Assembly (NCBI GenBank): GCA_002254845.1
Contig: NKPT01000004.1
Coordinates: 62,001 to 126,000 of the forward strand
Reading direction: 5' to 3'
DNA length: 64,000 nt
Origin: Chloracidobacterium sp. CP2_5A
Lineage (GTDB): Bacteria > Acidobacteriota > Blastocatellia > Chloracidobacteriales > Chloracidobacteriaceae
Part shown: positions 17,587 to 27,033 of the stretch, piece after piece
Layout: the number at the start of each line of letters is the position of its first letter
How positions within the stretch are numbered: the first letter of the stretch is position 1
Program-made: the position numbers and the translations under genes
Notes under the pieces: model-generated
The model's database searches: none
The model's input: only the letters and a program-made list of their open reading frames with translations
What the model was told of the DNA's origin: nothing

Positions 17587-18353
17587 GCTCTCATCCTTTC
17601 ACCGGCTCGCCGCCACTCGCGGGCGAGAAACAACACAAAAGCCGCATTGCCAATCAGGTAACGCCGCCATAGCCGGCGCGGCTCCTGCATCAGCCGAAAA
17701 CACCATTCCAGCCCGCAAGCTTGCATCCAGCGCGGCGCTCGCTTTCGCTGTCCAGCCAGAATATCGAAATAGCCGCCGACGCCAAGGGCGAACCGCGCCC
17801 CGGTGCGCGGGCCATAGCGAGCGAGCCACAACTCCTGCCGGGGCGATCCCATCGCGACAAACAACGCATCGGCGCGCGCGGCGCGAATCGCCTCCGCCAC
17901 GGCGACCGAATCCGCTTCCGCGAAGTAGCCATCCCGCGCGCCAGCCACCGCAAGCGCGGGAAACCGGTGCCGCAGGCGATGGCTCGCCGCGGCGACCGCC
18001 TCCGTTGTCGCGCCCAGCAAATACACTCGGTAGCCCAGCCGCTCGCACCTGGCGAGAACGGCTTCCATGACATCTGGCGCCGTCACGCGCGCGACAAGCC
18101 CCCCGCCTAGGCGCGGCAGCCAGCGCGTCGCCCACACTGCCGACATGCCGTCCGCTGTCACCAAGTCCGCCGCGGCCAGCGTCGCCCGAAAGTCGCTGTC
18201 CCGCTCGGCTTCGAGCAGAATCGCCGCGTTGACAACGGCCATGCGGCGGAAGCCGGGCTGCTCAAGCCACGCTGCGATACGAGCCAACGCCTCATCCAGC
18301 GTGACGTTGGCCACGGATATGCCGGCCAGCGTCGGCGACGGGCGCGCCGTCAT
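17583..18353 (-). CDS. WecG/TagA/CpsF family glycosyltransferase
   Basis: This 256-residue cytoplasmic glycosyltransferase belongs to the GT26 family, which transfers a sugar (often N-acetylmannosamine-type) to a lipid-linked acceptor in polysaccharide or teichoic acid synthesis. It has the ordered family motifs: [16 protein letters not shown], the [10 protein letters not shown] stretch with conserved Asp-Gly, [37 protein letters not shown], and [20 protein letters not shown] toward the end. It overlaps rfbC upstream and asd downstream by four bases each. The neighbouring rfbA and rfbC suggest a role in exopolysaccharide or O-antigen; the sugar is not known. Confidence 0.9.
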   Translation of the reverse strand: MTARPSPTLAGISVANVTLDEALARIAAWLEQPGFRRMAVVNAAILLEAERDSDFRATLAAADLVTADGMSAVWATRWLPRLGGGLVARVTAPDVMEAVLARCERLGYRVYLLGATTEAVAAASHRLRHRFPALAVAGARDGYFAEADSVAVAEAIRAARADALFVAMGSPRQELWLARYGPRTGARFALGVGGYFDILAGQRKRAPRWMQACGLEWCFRLMQEPRRLWRRYLIGNAAFVLFLAREWRRAGERMRA

Positions 18354-18907
18354 GCCCCGTCGGCCGCCCGCAGCCGCTCCGCCAGCTCGCGCAGCGTCGG
18401 CAGGCGGCGATCCTTTTCAGACAACAGCGGCTCTTGAGCGCCCCAGTCAATGCCAAGCTCCGGGTCGTTCCAGATGACGCCGATTTCATCTGTCGGATCG
18501 TAGAGCGTCGTGCACTTGTAGAGCACTTCGGCCGCCGCGCTCACGACGCGAAAGCCATGGACGAAGCCCGGCGGAACGTAAAGCTGACGAAAATTTTCAG
18601 CCGACAGGGTCACGCCCAGCCAGCGCCCGAAGGTCGGCGAATCGAGCCGAATATCCGCAACGACATCAAAAATCTCGCCGGCGACGACGCGCACGAGTTT
18701 CCCCTGCGGCCGACGATGCTGCGCGTGCAGCCCGCGCAGCGTTCCGCGCGCTGACTTTGAGTGATTATCCTGGACAAACGTCACGTCAAGACCGGCCGCG
18801 GCAAACTTCGCCGCGTGATAGCTCTCGAGAAAAAAGCCGCGGTCATCCCGAAACACCTTCGGCTCGATGAGGATGACGCCCGGCAGCTCAGTCGGCAGGA
18901 AGTTCAT
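18350..18907 (-). CDS. rfbC: dTDP-4-dehydrorhamnose 3,5-epimerase
   Basis: RfbC epimerises dTDP-4-keto-6-deoxyglucose at C3 and C5 in dTDP-L-rhamnose synthesis. The 185-residue cupin has [36 protein letters not shown] with the catalytic His, [15 protein letters not shown] and [20 protein letters not shown], all as in the family. The size is standard. It is linked to rfbA before it and the glycosyltransferase after it by four-base overlaps, which implies translational coupling. rfbB (dehydratase) and rfbD (reductase), needed to finish the pathway, are not in the window. Confidence 0.94.
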   Translation of the reverse strand: MNFLPTELPGVILIEPKVFRDDRGFFLESYHAAKFAAAGLDVTFVQDNHSKSARGTLRGLHAQHRRPQGKLVRVVAGEIFDVVADIRLDSPTFGRWLGVTLSAENFRQLYVPPGFVHGFRVVSAAAEVLYKCTTLYDPTDEIGVIWNDPELGIDWGAQEPLLSEKDRRLPTLRELAERLRAADGA

Positions 18908-19650
18908 CGCTGATTCGCCGCCGCCTTGCGTGCCGCCCGCATCGCGGCGACCAAGTTGGAAGCCGCATGCAGGCTTTCAAAGGTTCCGGCGTCCGTCCAC
19001 CAGCCGTCAAGGACTTCCCAGGTCAGCTCATTGCGCGCAATGTAGGCGTTGTTCACGTCCGTGATTTCAAGCTCGCCGCGCCGGCTTGGGGTCAGGGTGC
19101 GAATGATGTCGAACACGGTCGCGTCGTACATATAGATCCCCGTCACGGCGTAGGGCGAGGCGGGCCGCGCCGGCTTTTCATCAATCCGCGTCACGCGCGA
19201 GCCGTCCAGCGTCGGCACGCCAAAACGCTGCGGATCGTGGACTTCCTTGATGAGAATCTTGGCCCCCCGCCCTTGCTCTCGAAAGCGAGCCACCGGGCCG
19301 GCGATGCTCTTCTCAATGACATTGTCGCCCAAGATGACCGCGATGGGGCTGCCGTCGGCGAAGTCCTCAGCCAGGGCCAAAGCGTCGGCGATGCCGCCTT
19401 CCCCCTGCTGATAGGTGTAACTCAGGCGCTTGAGGCCCAGCTCCTTGCCGTTGCCCAGAAGTTGAAGAAAATCGCCGGCCTTGTTGCCGCCCGTCACCAG
19501 CAGGACATCATCCACGCCGGCTTCAACCAGCGTCTCAAGCGGATAGTAGATCATCGGCCGGTCATAGACCGGGAGCAGGTGCTTATTGGTCACTTTCGTC
19601 AGCGGATGCAGCCGCGTGCCGAGCCCGCCGGCGAGGACGACGCCTCTCAT
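18904..19650 (-). CDS. rfbA: Glucose-1-phosphate thymidylyltransferase (short form)
   Basis: The enzyme joins glucose-1-phosphate and dTTP to make dTDP-glucose, the first step to dTDP-rhamnose. The 248-residue product has the nucleotide-binding [40 protein letters not shown] with the catalytic Asp, RFGVPTLDG, and AVTGIYMYD, ending [17 protein letters not shown] at 19650 is preferred over the longer frame because the family begins MRGVVLAGG and AAGGGAG lies about 10 bases upstream. It opens the four-gene overlapping cluster rfbA-rfbC-glycosyltransferase-asd. It is shorter than the ~290-residue E. coli form but typical of the compact RmlA-like enzymes. Confidence 0.92.
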   Translation of the reverse strand: MRGVVLAGGLGTRLHPLTKVTNKHLLPVYDRPMIYYPLETLVEAGVDDVLLVTGGNKAGDFLQLLGNGKELGLKRLSYTYQQGEGGIADALALAEDFADGSPIAVILGDNVIEKSIAGPVARFREQGRGAKILIKEVHDPQRFGVPTLDGSRVTRIDEKPARPASPYAVTGIYMYDATVFDIIRTLTPSRRGELEITDVNNAYIARNELTWEVLDGWWTDAGTFESLHAASNLVAAMRAARKAAANQR

Positions 19651-19715
19651 GTTGAATACGCTCCCTTGCCAAACGCTCGCTAACAGGCCGCCCATCATGC
19701 CCCAAAGCCGCAGCC

Positions 19716-19748
19716 CAAGAAAGCCCCCAGGCGCTGGAGGGGGGGGCG
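19716..19748 (-). terminator. Possible terminator after the histidine kinase gene
   Basis: On the minus strand, directly after the kinase stop codon, a GC hairpin with stem GCCCCC/GGGGGC (19723-19728 with 19742-19747) is followed by CTTTCTT. This would separate the kinase transcript from the rfb cluster. The T-tract is imperfect. Confidence 0.5.
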
Positions 19749-19749
19749 C

Positions 19750-21195
<1,446 letters not shown>

Positions 21196-21254
21196 CGGCA
21201 GGCGTAGGAGCTAGGCGCGGGCTGCGTCATCCGCCGGCTCGGACAACAGCTCGC

Positions 21255-22280
21255 TCATCCGAGCCAAAGCGCCGCCGTGGCGGAGATGACCACGTTGACC
21301 AGCGCCAGGGGCAGCAAAAACTTCCAGCCAAAATCCATGAGCTGGTCATAGCGGAGACGCGGCGAGGACGCCCGCAGCCAGACATACAAAAACAAGAAAA
21401 ACGCCATTTTCAGCACAAAGTACAGCGGGCCTAGCCAGGGCAGCTGCGCGACGCCCGGCCCCTGCCAGCCGCCTAGAAACAAGGTCGTCGCCATAGCCGC
21501 CGCCGTGACCATGTTGGCGTATTCGGCGATGAAGAACATGGCGAACTTCATCGAGCTGTATTCCGTGTGAAAGCCGGCCACCAGCTCGCTTTCAGCTTCC
21601 GGCAGGTCGAACGGCGCCCGGTTCGTCTCCGCGATCATGCTGATGAGAAAGACGAAAAAGCCAATCGGCTGAAACCAGAAGACGTGCCAGCCGAAGCCCC
21701 ACGCCCCGCCCTGACGCGCTACGATGGTCACGAGGTCCAGCGAGCCGGCCTGGATCAAGACCCCGATGATGGAAAGCGACATCGCCAGCTCATAGCTCAC
21801 CAACTGCGCCGAGGAGCGCAGCCCGCCTAGCAGGCTATACTTGTTATTCGAGGCGTAGCCGGCCATGACGACGCCGTAAACGCCCATGCCCGTCATGGCC
21901 AGAACGGCCAGAATCCCGATGTTGACGCTTGTGACGTGCAGGGCGACCGGGCGGTCGAGAAACGGAAGCGTGACTTCGCCGCCAATCGGAATGAGCGCGA
22001 AGGTCATCAGGGCCGGCACGAGCGACAGCGCTGGCGCCATAACGTAGAGAAACTTGTCGGCATCGAGCGGCACGAGGTCTTCCTTGAAAATAAACTTCAA
22101 GCCGTCGGCAATCGGCTGAAACAAGCCGAAGGGGCCGACCCGGTTAGGGCCATAGCGCATCTGGATAAAGGCCAGCAGGCGACGCTCAATCAGCGACAGA
22201 TAGGCCACCGTCGTCATCAGCGCGATGAAGCCGACGGCGATTTTCACGCTCCATTCCAGCAGCAGCTCAAGGGAAGGCAT
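21255..22280 (-). CDS. nuoH: NADH-quinone oxidoreductase subunit H
   Basis: NuoH is the membrane subunit of complex I that forms part of the quinone channel and links electron transfer to proton pumping. The 341-residue product has around eight membrane helices and the hallmark sequences LSLIERRLLAFIQMRYGPNR, GPFGLFQPIADGLKFIFKED, GYASNNKYSLLGGLRSSAQ, SYELAMSLSIIGV and RAPFDLPEAESELVAGFHTEY. ATG at 22280 (MPSLELLLEW) is the start that fits the family; the frame continues upstream without conservation. It stands alone, with no nuoG or nuoI beside it, whereas the genes are normally in a long nuo operon. Other complex I genes must be elsewhere. Confidence 0.95.
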   Translation of the reverse strand: MPSLELLLEWSVKIAVGFIALMTTVAYLSLIERRLLAFIQMRYGPNRVGPFGLFQPIADGLKFIFKEDLVPLDADKFLYVMAPALSLVPALMTFALIPIGGEVTLPFLDRPVALHVTSVNIGILAVLAMTGMGVYGVVMAGYASNNKYSLLGGLRSSAQLVSYELAMSLSIIGVLIQAGSLDLVTIVARQGGAWGFGWHVFWFQPIGFFVFLISMIAETNRAPFDLPEAESELVAGFHTEYSSMKFAMFFIAEYANMVTAAAMATTLFLGGWQGPGVAQLPWLGPLYFVLKMAFFLFLYVWLRASSPRLRYDQLMDFGWKFLLPLALVNVVISATAALWLG

Positions 22281-22429
22281 CCGTTCGACCCAAGCGCCGG
22301 AAACGCCGACGCGGTGAAGTGCAACGCTTGCTCTCCTAACCCTACCATTCCGCGCCAACGATGCGAAACGCTTCCCAAGACGGCGGCGCTTTCGGCACAC
22401 TGCTGCATACGTCTTGGGAGCGTCGCCTT

Positions 22430-22825
22430 ATGCCATACCCGAACTTCTGTTCAGCCTGCGGAGACCAGCTACCGCCGCCGCCGGACGGCTGGCGGGCGCG
22501 GGCGGCTTTCGCCGCGACTGGTCGCCGCTGCCCGTCTTGCGGCTCCCGGCTGCCCGGGCTCCGCTGGAAGACCTTTGGCTGCGGGCTGCTTGCGGGTCTG
22601 GCCGCCGGGCTTGGCAATGCGGTCTGGCAGTTTACGCAGCCGCCTCCGCCGCTCCCGCCGCTTACGACCAGCGCGGCGCTGGCGACGCCGGGAACCGGCA
22701 GGCCGCCGGAAGCGACCATCTCGCGGGAGCGCCATCGTTGCGGCGCGAAAACGAAAAAAGGCGCGCCTTGCCAGCGCTGGGTCAACGGAACGACGGGCTA
22801 CTGCTGGCAGCATCGGCCGGACTGA
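22430..22825 (+). CDS. Small Cys-rich membrane protein with a DUF5763-like C-terminus
   Basis: The protein has 131 residues from the ATG at 22430, preceded by GGGAG. It starts with two Cys pairs (CSAC near residue 7 and CPSC near residue 38) that look like a zinc ribbon. A probable membrane helix follows (CGLLAGLAAGLGNAVWQF), then a Pro-rich linker. It ends with CGAKTKKGAPCQRW and YCWQHR, a Cys/His pattern resembling DUF5763-type short domains. The function is unknown. The gene faces away from nuoH and is followed by rnhB after a short repeat array. Confidence 0.6.
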   Translation: MPYPNFCSACGDQLPPPPDGWRARAAFAATGRRCPSCGSRLPGLRWKTFGCGLLAGLAAGLGNAVWQFTQPPPPLPPLTTSAALATPGTGRPPEATISRERHRCGAKTKKGAPCQRWVNGTTGYCWQHRPD

Positions 22826-22830
22826 CGGCT

Positions 22831-22872
22831 GCGAAAGACGAATCGCGAAAGACGAATCGCGAAAGACGAATG
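22831..22872 (+). repeat. Three tandem copies of a 14-bp unit ending in the rnhB start codon
   Basis: GCGAAAGACGAATC at 22831-22844 and 22845-22858 is followed by GCGAAAGACGAATG at 22859-22872. The one-base change in the last copy makes the ATG at 22870. Confidence 0.88.
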
Positions 22873-23505
22873 ATGACGCGAACGCTAAGCAAGCTGCCGA
22901 CAACCGAGTTTGAAGCGCCGCTCTGGGCTCAGGGGCTAACCTATGTGGCCGGCGCGGACGAAGCTGGGCGCGGCGCGTGGGCGGGGCCGGTTGTCGCGGC
23001 CGCGGTCATCCTCCACCCCGCGCGCCTGCCGGATGGTCTCAACGACTCCAAGCGGCTTTCGCCGGCGCAGCGCGAACAGCTCTACGCCGCGCTTGAGACG
23101 GCGGCCGAAAGCGTCGGCGTCGGGGTTGTGAGCGCCGATGTCATTGATCAGATTAACATTCTCGAAGCCACTCGACAGGCGATGCGGCAGGCCCTGGCCG
23201 CCCTGACGCCAAAGGCCGAATTCGCCCTGCTTGACGCCATCGCTCTGCCGGGGCTGGAGCTTCCGCAACGCGCTATCGTCAAGGGAGACGCCCGCTGCGT
23301 CTCAATTGCCGCGGCCTCGATTGTCGCCAAGGTCTGCCGCGACCGGCTCATGACCGCATTGGACGCGCGCTATCCAATGTATGGATTCGCGCGTCACAAA
23401 GGCTACGGAACTGCCTACCATCAGCAGGCGCTTCAAAAGCACGGCCCCTGCCCCGCGCACCGGCTGACATTTCGGGGCGTCGCGCCCAGCGCTCTTCGAG
23501 CCTGA
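22870..23505 (+). CDS. rnhB: Ribonuclease HII
   Basis: RNase HII cuts the RNA strand of RNA-DNA hybrids and removes single ribonucleotides from DNA. The ~211-residue product has YVAGADEAGRGAWAGPVVAAA with the first catalytic Asp-Glu, LNDSKRLSPAQRE, AIVKGDARCVSIAAASIVAKV with the next Asp, and DARYPMYGFARHKGYGT, matching the family closely. The frame is open further upstream through an unconserved region; starts at 22870 or 22873 (MMTRTL) lie at the end of the 14-bp repeats. It is followed by a 158-base gap. Confidence 0.93.
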   Translation: MMTRTLSKLPTTEFEAPLWAQGLTYVAGADEAGRGAWAGPVVAAAVILHPARLPDGLNDSKRLSPAQREQLYAALETAAESVGVGVVSADVIDQINILEATRQAMRQALAALTPKAEFALLDAIALPGLELPQRAIVKGDARCVSIAAASIVAKVCRDRLMTALDARYPMYGFARHKGYGTAYHQQALQKHGPCPAHRLTFRGVAPSALRA

Positions 23506-23561
23506 GGACTAACTCATTGATTTCAGTAAGGCTTAGGGAAACATCGGACAATTTTCAAGGT

Positions 23562-23590
23562 TTGACACCCCGCGTCCCTTATGTTAGCGT
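23562..23590 (+). promoter_or_regulatory. Possible promoter of the TPR protein gene
   Basis: TTGACA (perfect -35) and TAGCGT lie 17 bases apart, with the -10 about 73 bases before the ATG at 23664. The -10 is poor. Confidence 0.4.
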
Positions 23591-23663
23591 CACGCTCTAA
23601 CCACCCTTCAGCCTCCGTCGTCGCAAAATCTTCGGCGGCGTTTACTGCGACGGGAGCAGCGCC

Positions 23664-26657
23664 ATGTCCTACACGAAAGCCAATGACTTGAAAAAAGCCG
23701 AGCGACTGGTGCAGCAAGGCAAAATCAAGCCCGCGATCAAGGAATATGAAAACTTGGTCGCGTCAAATCCGGGCGACACCAACCTGCTCAACATTCTCGG
23801 CGACTTGTACGTGCGTGATGGGCGCAATGATGACGCGATCGTGACGTTCATCAAGCTGGCCGAGGCTACGCTCCGCGACGGGCATACGCCGCGCGCCATC
23901 GCGCTTTACAAAAAGATTTACAAGCTGGCCCCCGGTAACACCGATGTCGCGCTGAAGCTGGCTGAGCTTTATATCCGCCAGAACTGGATAATGGAGGCGC
24001 GCAAGCAATATCTTGAAATTGCTGATTACTACACCAAAAACGGCCGCAGCCGACAGGCGCTTGAGCTTTTACAGCGCGTCGCCGACCTCGACCCGGAAAA
24101 TGTTCCGGCCCGGTTGCGTTTGGCGGAAAACTACCAGCGCGAGGGCATGACGGAGCAGTCCATCGAGTCCTACATCGCGGCCGGCGCGCAGCTCATTCGC
24201 AAATCGAATCTCAGCGAGGCGCAGCAAGTTTTTCAACGGGTATTGGAACTGAACCCGACCAGCACGCCAGCGCTCAACTCGCTGGCCACGATCTATATCA
24301 AGCAGGGCGATCCAGGTCGGGCGGTGGAGCTCCTCAACGAAGTGGCCCGGCAGCGCCCGGACAACACGGACTTACTGATTCTGAGCGGGCGCATTTACCT
24401 GCAAGCCGACATGCTGGACGACGCCGAAAAGGCGCTGCTCAAGCTGCTCGACGTTGATAAAACTCGCTTTGAGTACGTTCTGACGCTCGCCCAAAAGTTC
24501 GCCGACATTGGGTCATACGACCGGGCAACTGACCTCATTGAAAAGTGCATTGAGCCGATGATCAGTCGGCGACAAGAAACGCGCGGGCTGGAGTTGCTCA
24601 ATCGGATTGTCGAGTTTGACCCCTACCATATCAAGGCGCGTCAATGTCTGGTAACCATTTACCAGCGTCTTGGCGAAAACAACGAGCTATCCGTGGCGCT
24701 CAATAGCTTGACGGACGCCGCGATGAGACATCAAAGGCGCGACATCGCTGAAAAGGCGCTCAAGCAGCTTGTCGAGCTCGAGCCGAATGAAACCGCCCAC
24801 TTGGAGAAGATGCGGGCTTACGGCTTCTATGTCGCCGTCAGCCCGACCATTGCCGAGCGCGACCGCGTCACCAGCGGGCCCATTTACACCGGCGGGGTCG
24901 GACAAAGGGTTGAGTTTGTCGATCTTTCAGCCACGCCGACCAGCGGCCCGGGCGCGATGCCCCCGCCAAGTCCGGGAACGGACTTTGGCTACACATCCGG
25001 TTCCGGCTTTGCCCAGCTGCAACCCCCAACGGGGTCGCTTAGCGGCGGGTTTAGCTTCGCGGGCGGCGACGCTCCAACAACCAACTTCGGGACGCCGCCG
25101 CCGCCAAGCCTGAATACCGGCTATGACGGTTTCAATTTCAATGGCTTCCAGAGCGGCGGATTCGGGCCGACGGCGATGTCGCCCGGGGGCTATCCGCCGA
25201 GCCCTGCGCCGCAAGAATCGCTTCCCGACGCTGTGCTGCGGCTCAAGTCTGACGCGGAGCGGTTTGCCAATCTTGGCTTTGCCGATAAGGCCATTGAGCT
25301 GCTGGAGGAAGCTGTCGCGCACGCTCCAGAGAGCATCGAGATTCGACTATTGCTCAAGGGCCTCTACGCGGAGAATGAGCAACGGGAAGCTGCCAGTCGG
25401 CAGGCCCTGGCGCTTTCCAACATTTACGCCCAGCTCGGCGACTATGCCCAAAGTCAGAGCTTCAAGCTGGAAGCGCAACAGCTTGCGCCGGACGCCCAGT
25501 CCAGCGTCGGCTTTGATCTCTCCGTCTCGGTCGGCGCGTCCGGCTTACTGAGCGCGCCGGCCGCGCCATCGAGCGACGAAGTTGAGATTGACATCAGCGG
25601 CTCGATGTCGCCGCCGCCGGCGACGTCCGAACCGGATTTCGGCTACACCAGCGGCAGCGGCTTTGCGAGGCATCAGCCGGAAGTTATCTACGGCGGACCG
25701 GCTCACTTCCCGGCGACGCCGCCGCCGGAAAAACTGCCTCGGTTTGACATTGGGGAACCTGCCTTTGACGTGCCGCAGGGGCAGTCCAGCGACTCGCTCC
25801 AAGTCATGACGGAAGCGAAGCTGCGGGAGCAGTTGGACGCGGTGAACTTCTACATCGGGCAGGGCTTCTTCGACGTAGCGCGCGACAACCTGGCCAAGCT
25901 CAGCGTTGATTTCCCGAATCACCCTGACATTCTGGCGCTTCTGTCCAAGGTTCAGTCGCCGCCCGCCGTGCCGGAGCCGAGCCTTGCCAGCTTGGCAATT
26001 GCGACGGGCGCGCCGGCGGAAGCGCCGATTTCCAAGCCGGAATCCATTGGGTCGCTCATGAACGGGCTTGTGAGCGAGCTCGAAAAAGCCCTCGAAGAGC
26101 TTGAGTCGGGGAACTTTGACGCCCCGGCCGTGGCCAATCTCGCGCCACAGGCTGGGTCAGCGCCCGACGCCGCGCCGTCTAGCTCGCTGTTGCTGGGCGA
26201 ATCCGGGCTTCAAGACGTTTTTGACGAATTCAAGCAGAGCGTCGAGCTGGACGCCGAGGCGACGCCCGATTTCGAGACGCACTACAGCTTGGGGCTCGCC
26301 TACACGGAGATGGACCTCTTTGACGAAGCCATCGAGGAGTTTCAGACGGCGTTTCGCGGCACCGACCCTAACGCGCCGAATCCGCACTACTTCCAGGTGT
26401 GCAACATGCTCGGGCTATGCTTTATGGCGAAGAATGAGCCGCAACTGGCGACGGTGTGGTTCAAGCGCGGGGTTGAGGCGCCAGGGCGCACGGAAGACGA
26501 ATACCAGGCGATGCGGTACGACCTTGGACTGGCCTATGAGCAGATGGGACGCTACGATTTGGCGCTTGAAATCTTCGAAATGGTGTATGCCGTGGATATC
26601 AGCTACCGGGAAGTCGCCGAAAAGCTCGCGGAGCTGCGCCAGCGCGCGAAGCGCTGA
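23664..26657 (+). CDS. Large tetratricopeptide-repeat protein
   Basis: The protein has 997 residues and no signal peptide or membrane helix, so it is cytoplasmic. Residues 1-390 and the regions about 520-620 and 820-997 are TPR-like helix pairs (for example NLLNILGDLYVRDGRNDDA, ALELLQRVADLDPENVPA, EAQQVFQRVLELNPTS). The middle (about 420-520 and 620-700) is rich in Gly, Pro and Ser and contains one short motif twice, DFGYTSGSGFAQLQP and DFGYTSGSGFARHQP. Such proteins scaffold complexes. Context gives no direct hint: rnhB is upstream and a small membrane protein 22 bases downstream. GGGAG precedes the ATG at 23664. Confidence 0.8.
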   Translation: MSYTKANDLKKAERLVQQGKIKPAIKEYENLVASNPGDTNLLNILGDLYVRDGRNDDAIVTFIKLAEATLRDGHTPRAIALYKKIYKLAPGNTDVALKLAELYIRQNWIMEARKQYLEIADYYTKNGRSRQALELLQRVADLDPENVPARLRLAENYQREGMTEQSIESYIAAGAQLIRKSNLSEAQQVFQRVLELNPTSTPALNSLATIYIKQGDPGRAVELLNEVARQRPDNTDLLILSGRIYLQADMLDDAEKALLKLLDVDKTRFEYVLTLAQKFADIGSYDRATDLIEKCIEPMISRRQETRGLELLNRIVEFDPYHIKARQCLVTIYQRLGENNELSVALNSLTDAAMRHQRRDIAEKALKQLVELEPNETAHLEKMRAYGFYVAVSPTIAERDRVTSGPIYTGGVGQRVEFVDLSATPTSGPGAMPPPSPGTDFGYTSGSGFAQLQPPTGSLSGGFSFAGGDAPTTNFGTPPPPSLNTGYDGFNFNGFQSGGFGPTAMSPGGYPPSPAPQESLPDAVLRLKSDAERFANLGFADKAIELLEEAVAHAPESIEIRLLLKGLYAENEQREAASRQALALSNIYAQLGDYAQSQSFKLEAQQLAPDAQSSVGFDLSVSVGASGLLSAPAAPSSDEVEIDISGSMSPPPATSEPDFGYTSGSGFARHQPEVIYGGPAHFPATPPPEKLPRFDIGEPAFDVPQGQSSDSLQVMTEAKLREQLDAVNFYIGQGFFDVARDNLAKLSVDFPNHPDILALLSKVQSPPAVPEPSLASLAIATGAPAEAPISKPESIGSLMNGLVSELEKALEELESGNFDAPAVANLAPQAGSAPDAAPSSSLLLGESGLQDVFDEFKQSVELDAEATPDFETHYSLGLAYTEMDLFDEAIEEFQTAFRGTDPNAPNPHYFQVCNMLGLCFMAKNEPQLATVWFKRGVEAPGRTEDEYQAMRYDLGLAYEQMGRYDLALEIFEMVYAVDISYREVAEKLAELRQRAKR

Positions 26658-26679
26658 CGCGCGCCACTGGTAGGCCTCT

Positions 26680-26946
26680 ATGTCAGTCAAGCTCACGGCC
26701 ATCCTTTTCATCGCCCTCTGCTTTGAAGTCGGGCTGTTACTCGCCATCATCCCGTGGACGAGCTACTGGGAAAATAACCTCTTTCTCTTTTGGCTGACGG
26801 CGCGCCTTCCGAGCGGCAACCTCGCGGCGGTTGTTCAGAGCGGTTACCTTCGGGGCGCCGTCACGGGGCTTGGGCTAGCCAACCTTGCGCTGGGCTTGCT
26901 TGAAATCGCCGCCCTGAGGCGGATGCAGCCTCAAGCGGCGAAATGA
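26680..26946 (+). CDS. Small two-helix membrane protein, unknown
   Basis: The protein has 88 residues. The first 21 residues (LTAILFIALCFEVGLLLAIIPW) and a second segment (GAVTGLGLANLALGLLEIAAL) are hydrophobic helices. Between them is a short polar loop with TSYWENNLFLFW. No family is recognised. It follows the TPR gene after 22 bases and shares its direction, so it is likely co-transcribed and could be the membrane anchor for that scaffold, which is inference. Confidence 0.6.
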   Translation: MSVKLTAILFIALCFEVGLLLAIIPWTSYWENNLFLFWLTARLPSGNLAAVVQSGYLRGAVTGLGLANLALGLLEIAALRRMQPQAAK

Positions 26947-27033
26947 AAAGCCGGGCGCGGAACGCAGCGGGAGAGGGAGAGCTGGCTCCTCAAGCCCGAT
27001 AGCCGGGGCGACGCTTGCGCAAGTCACTCGCCT

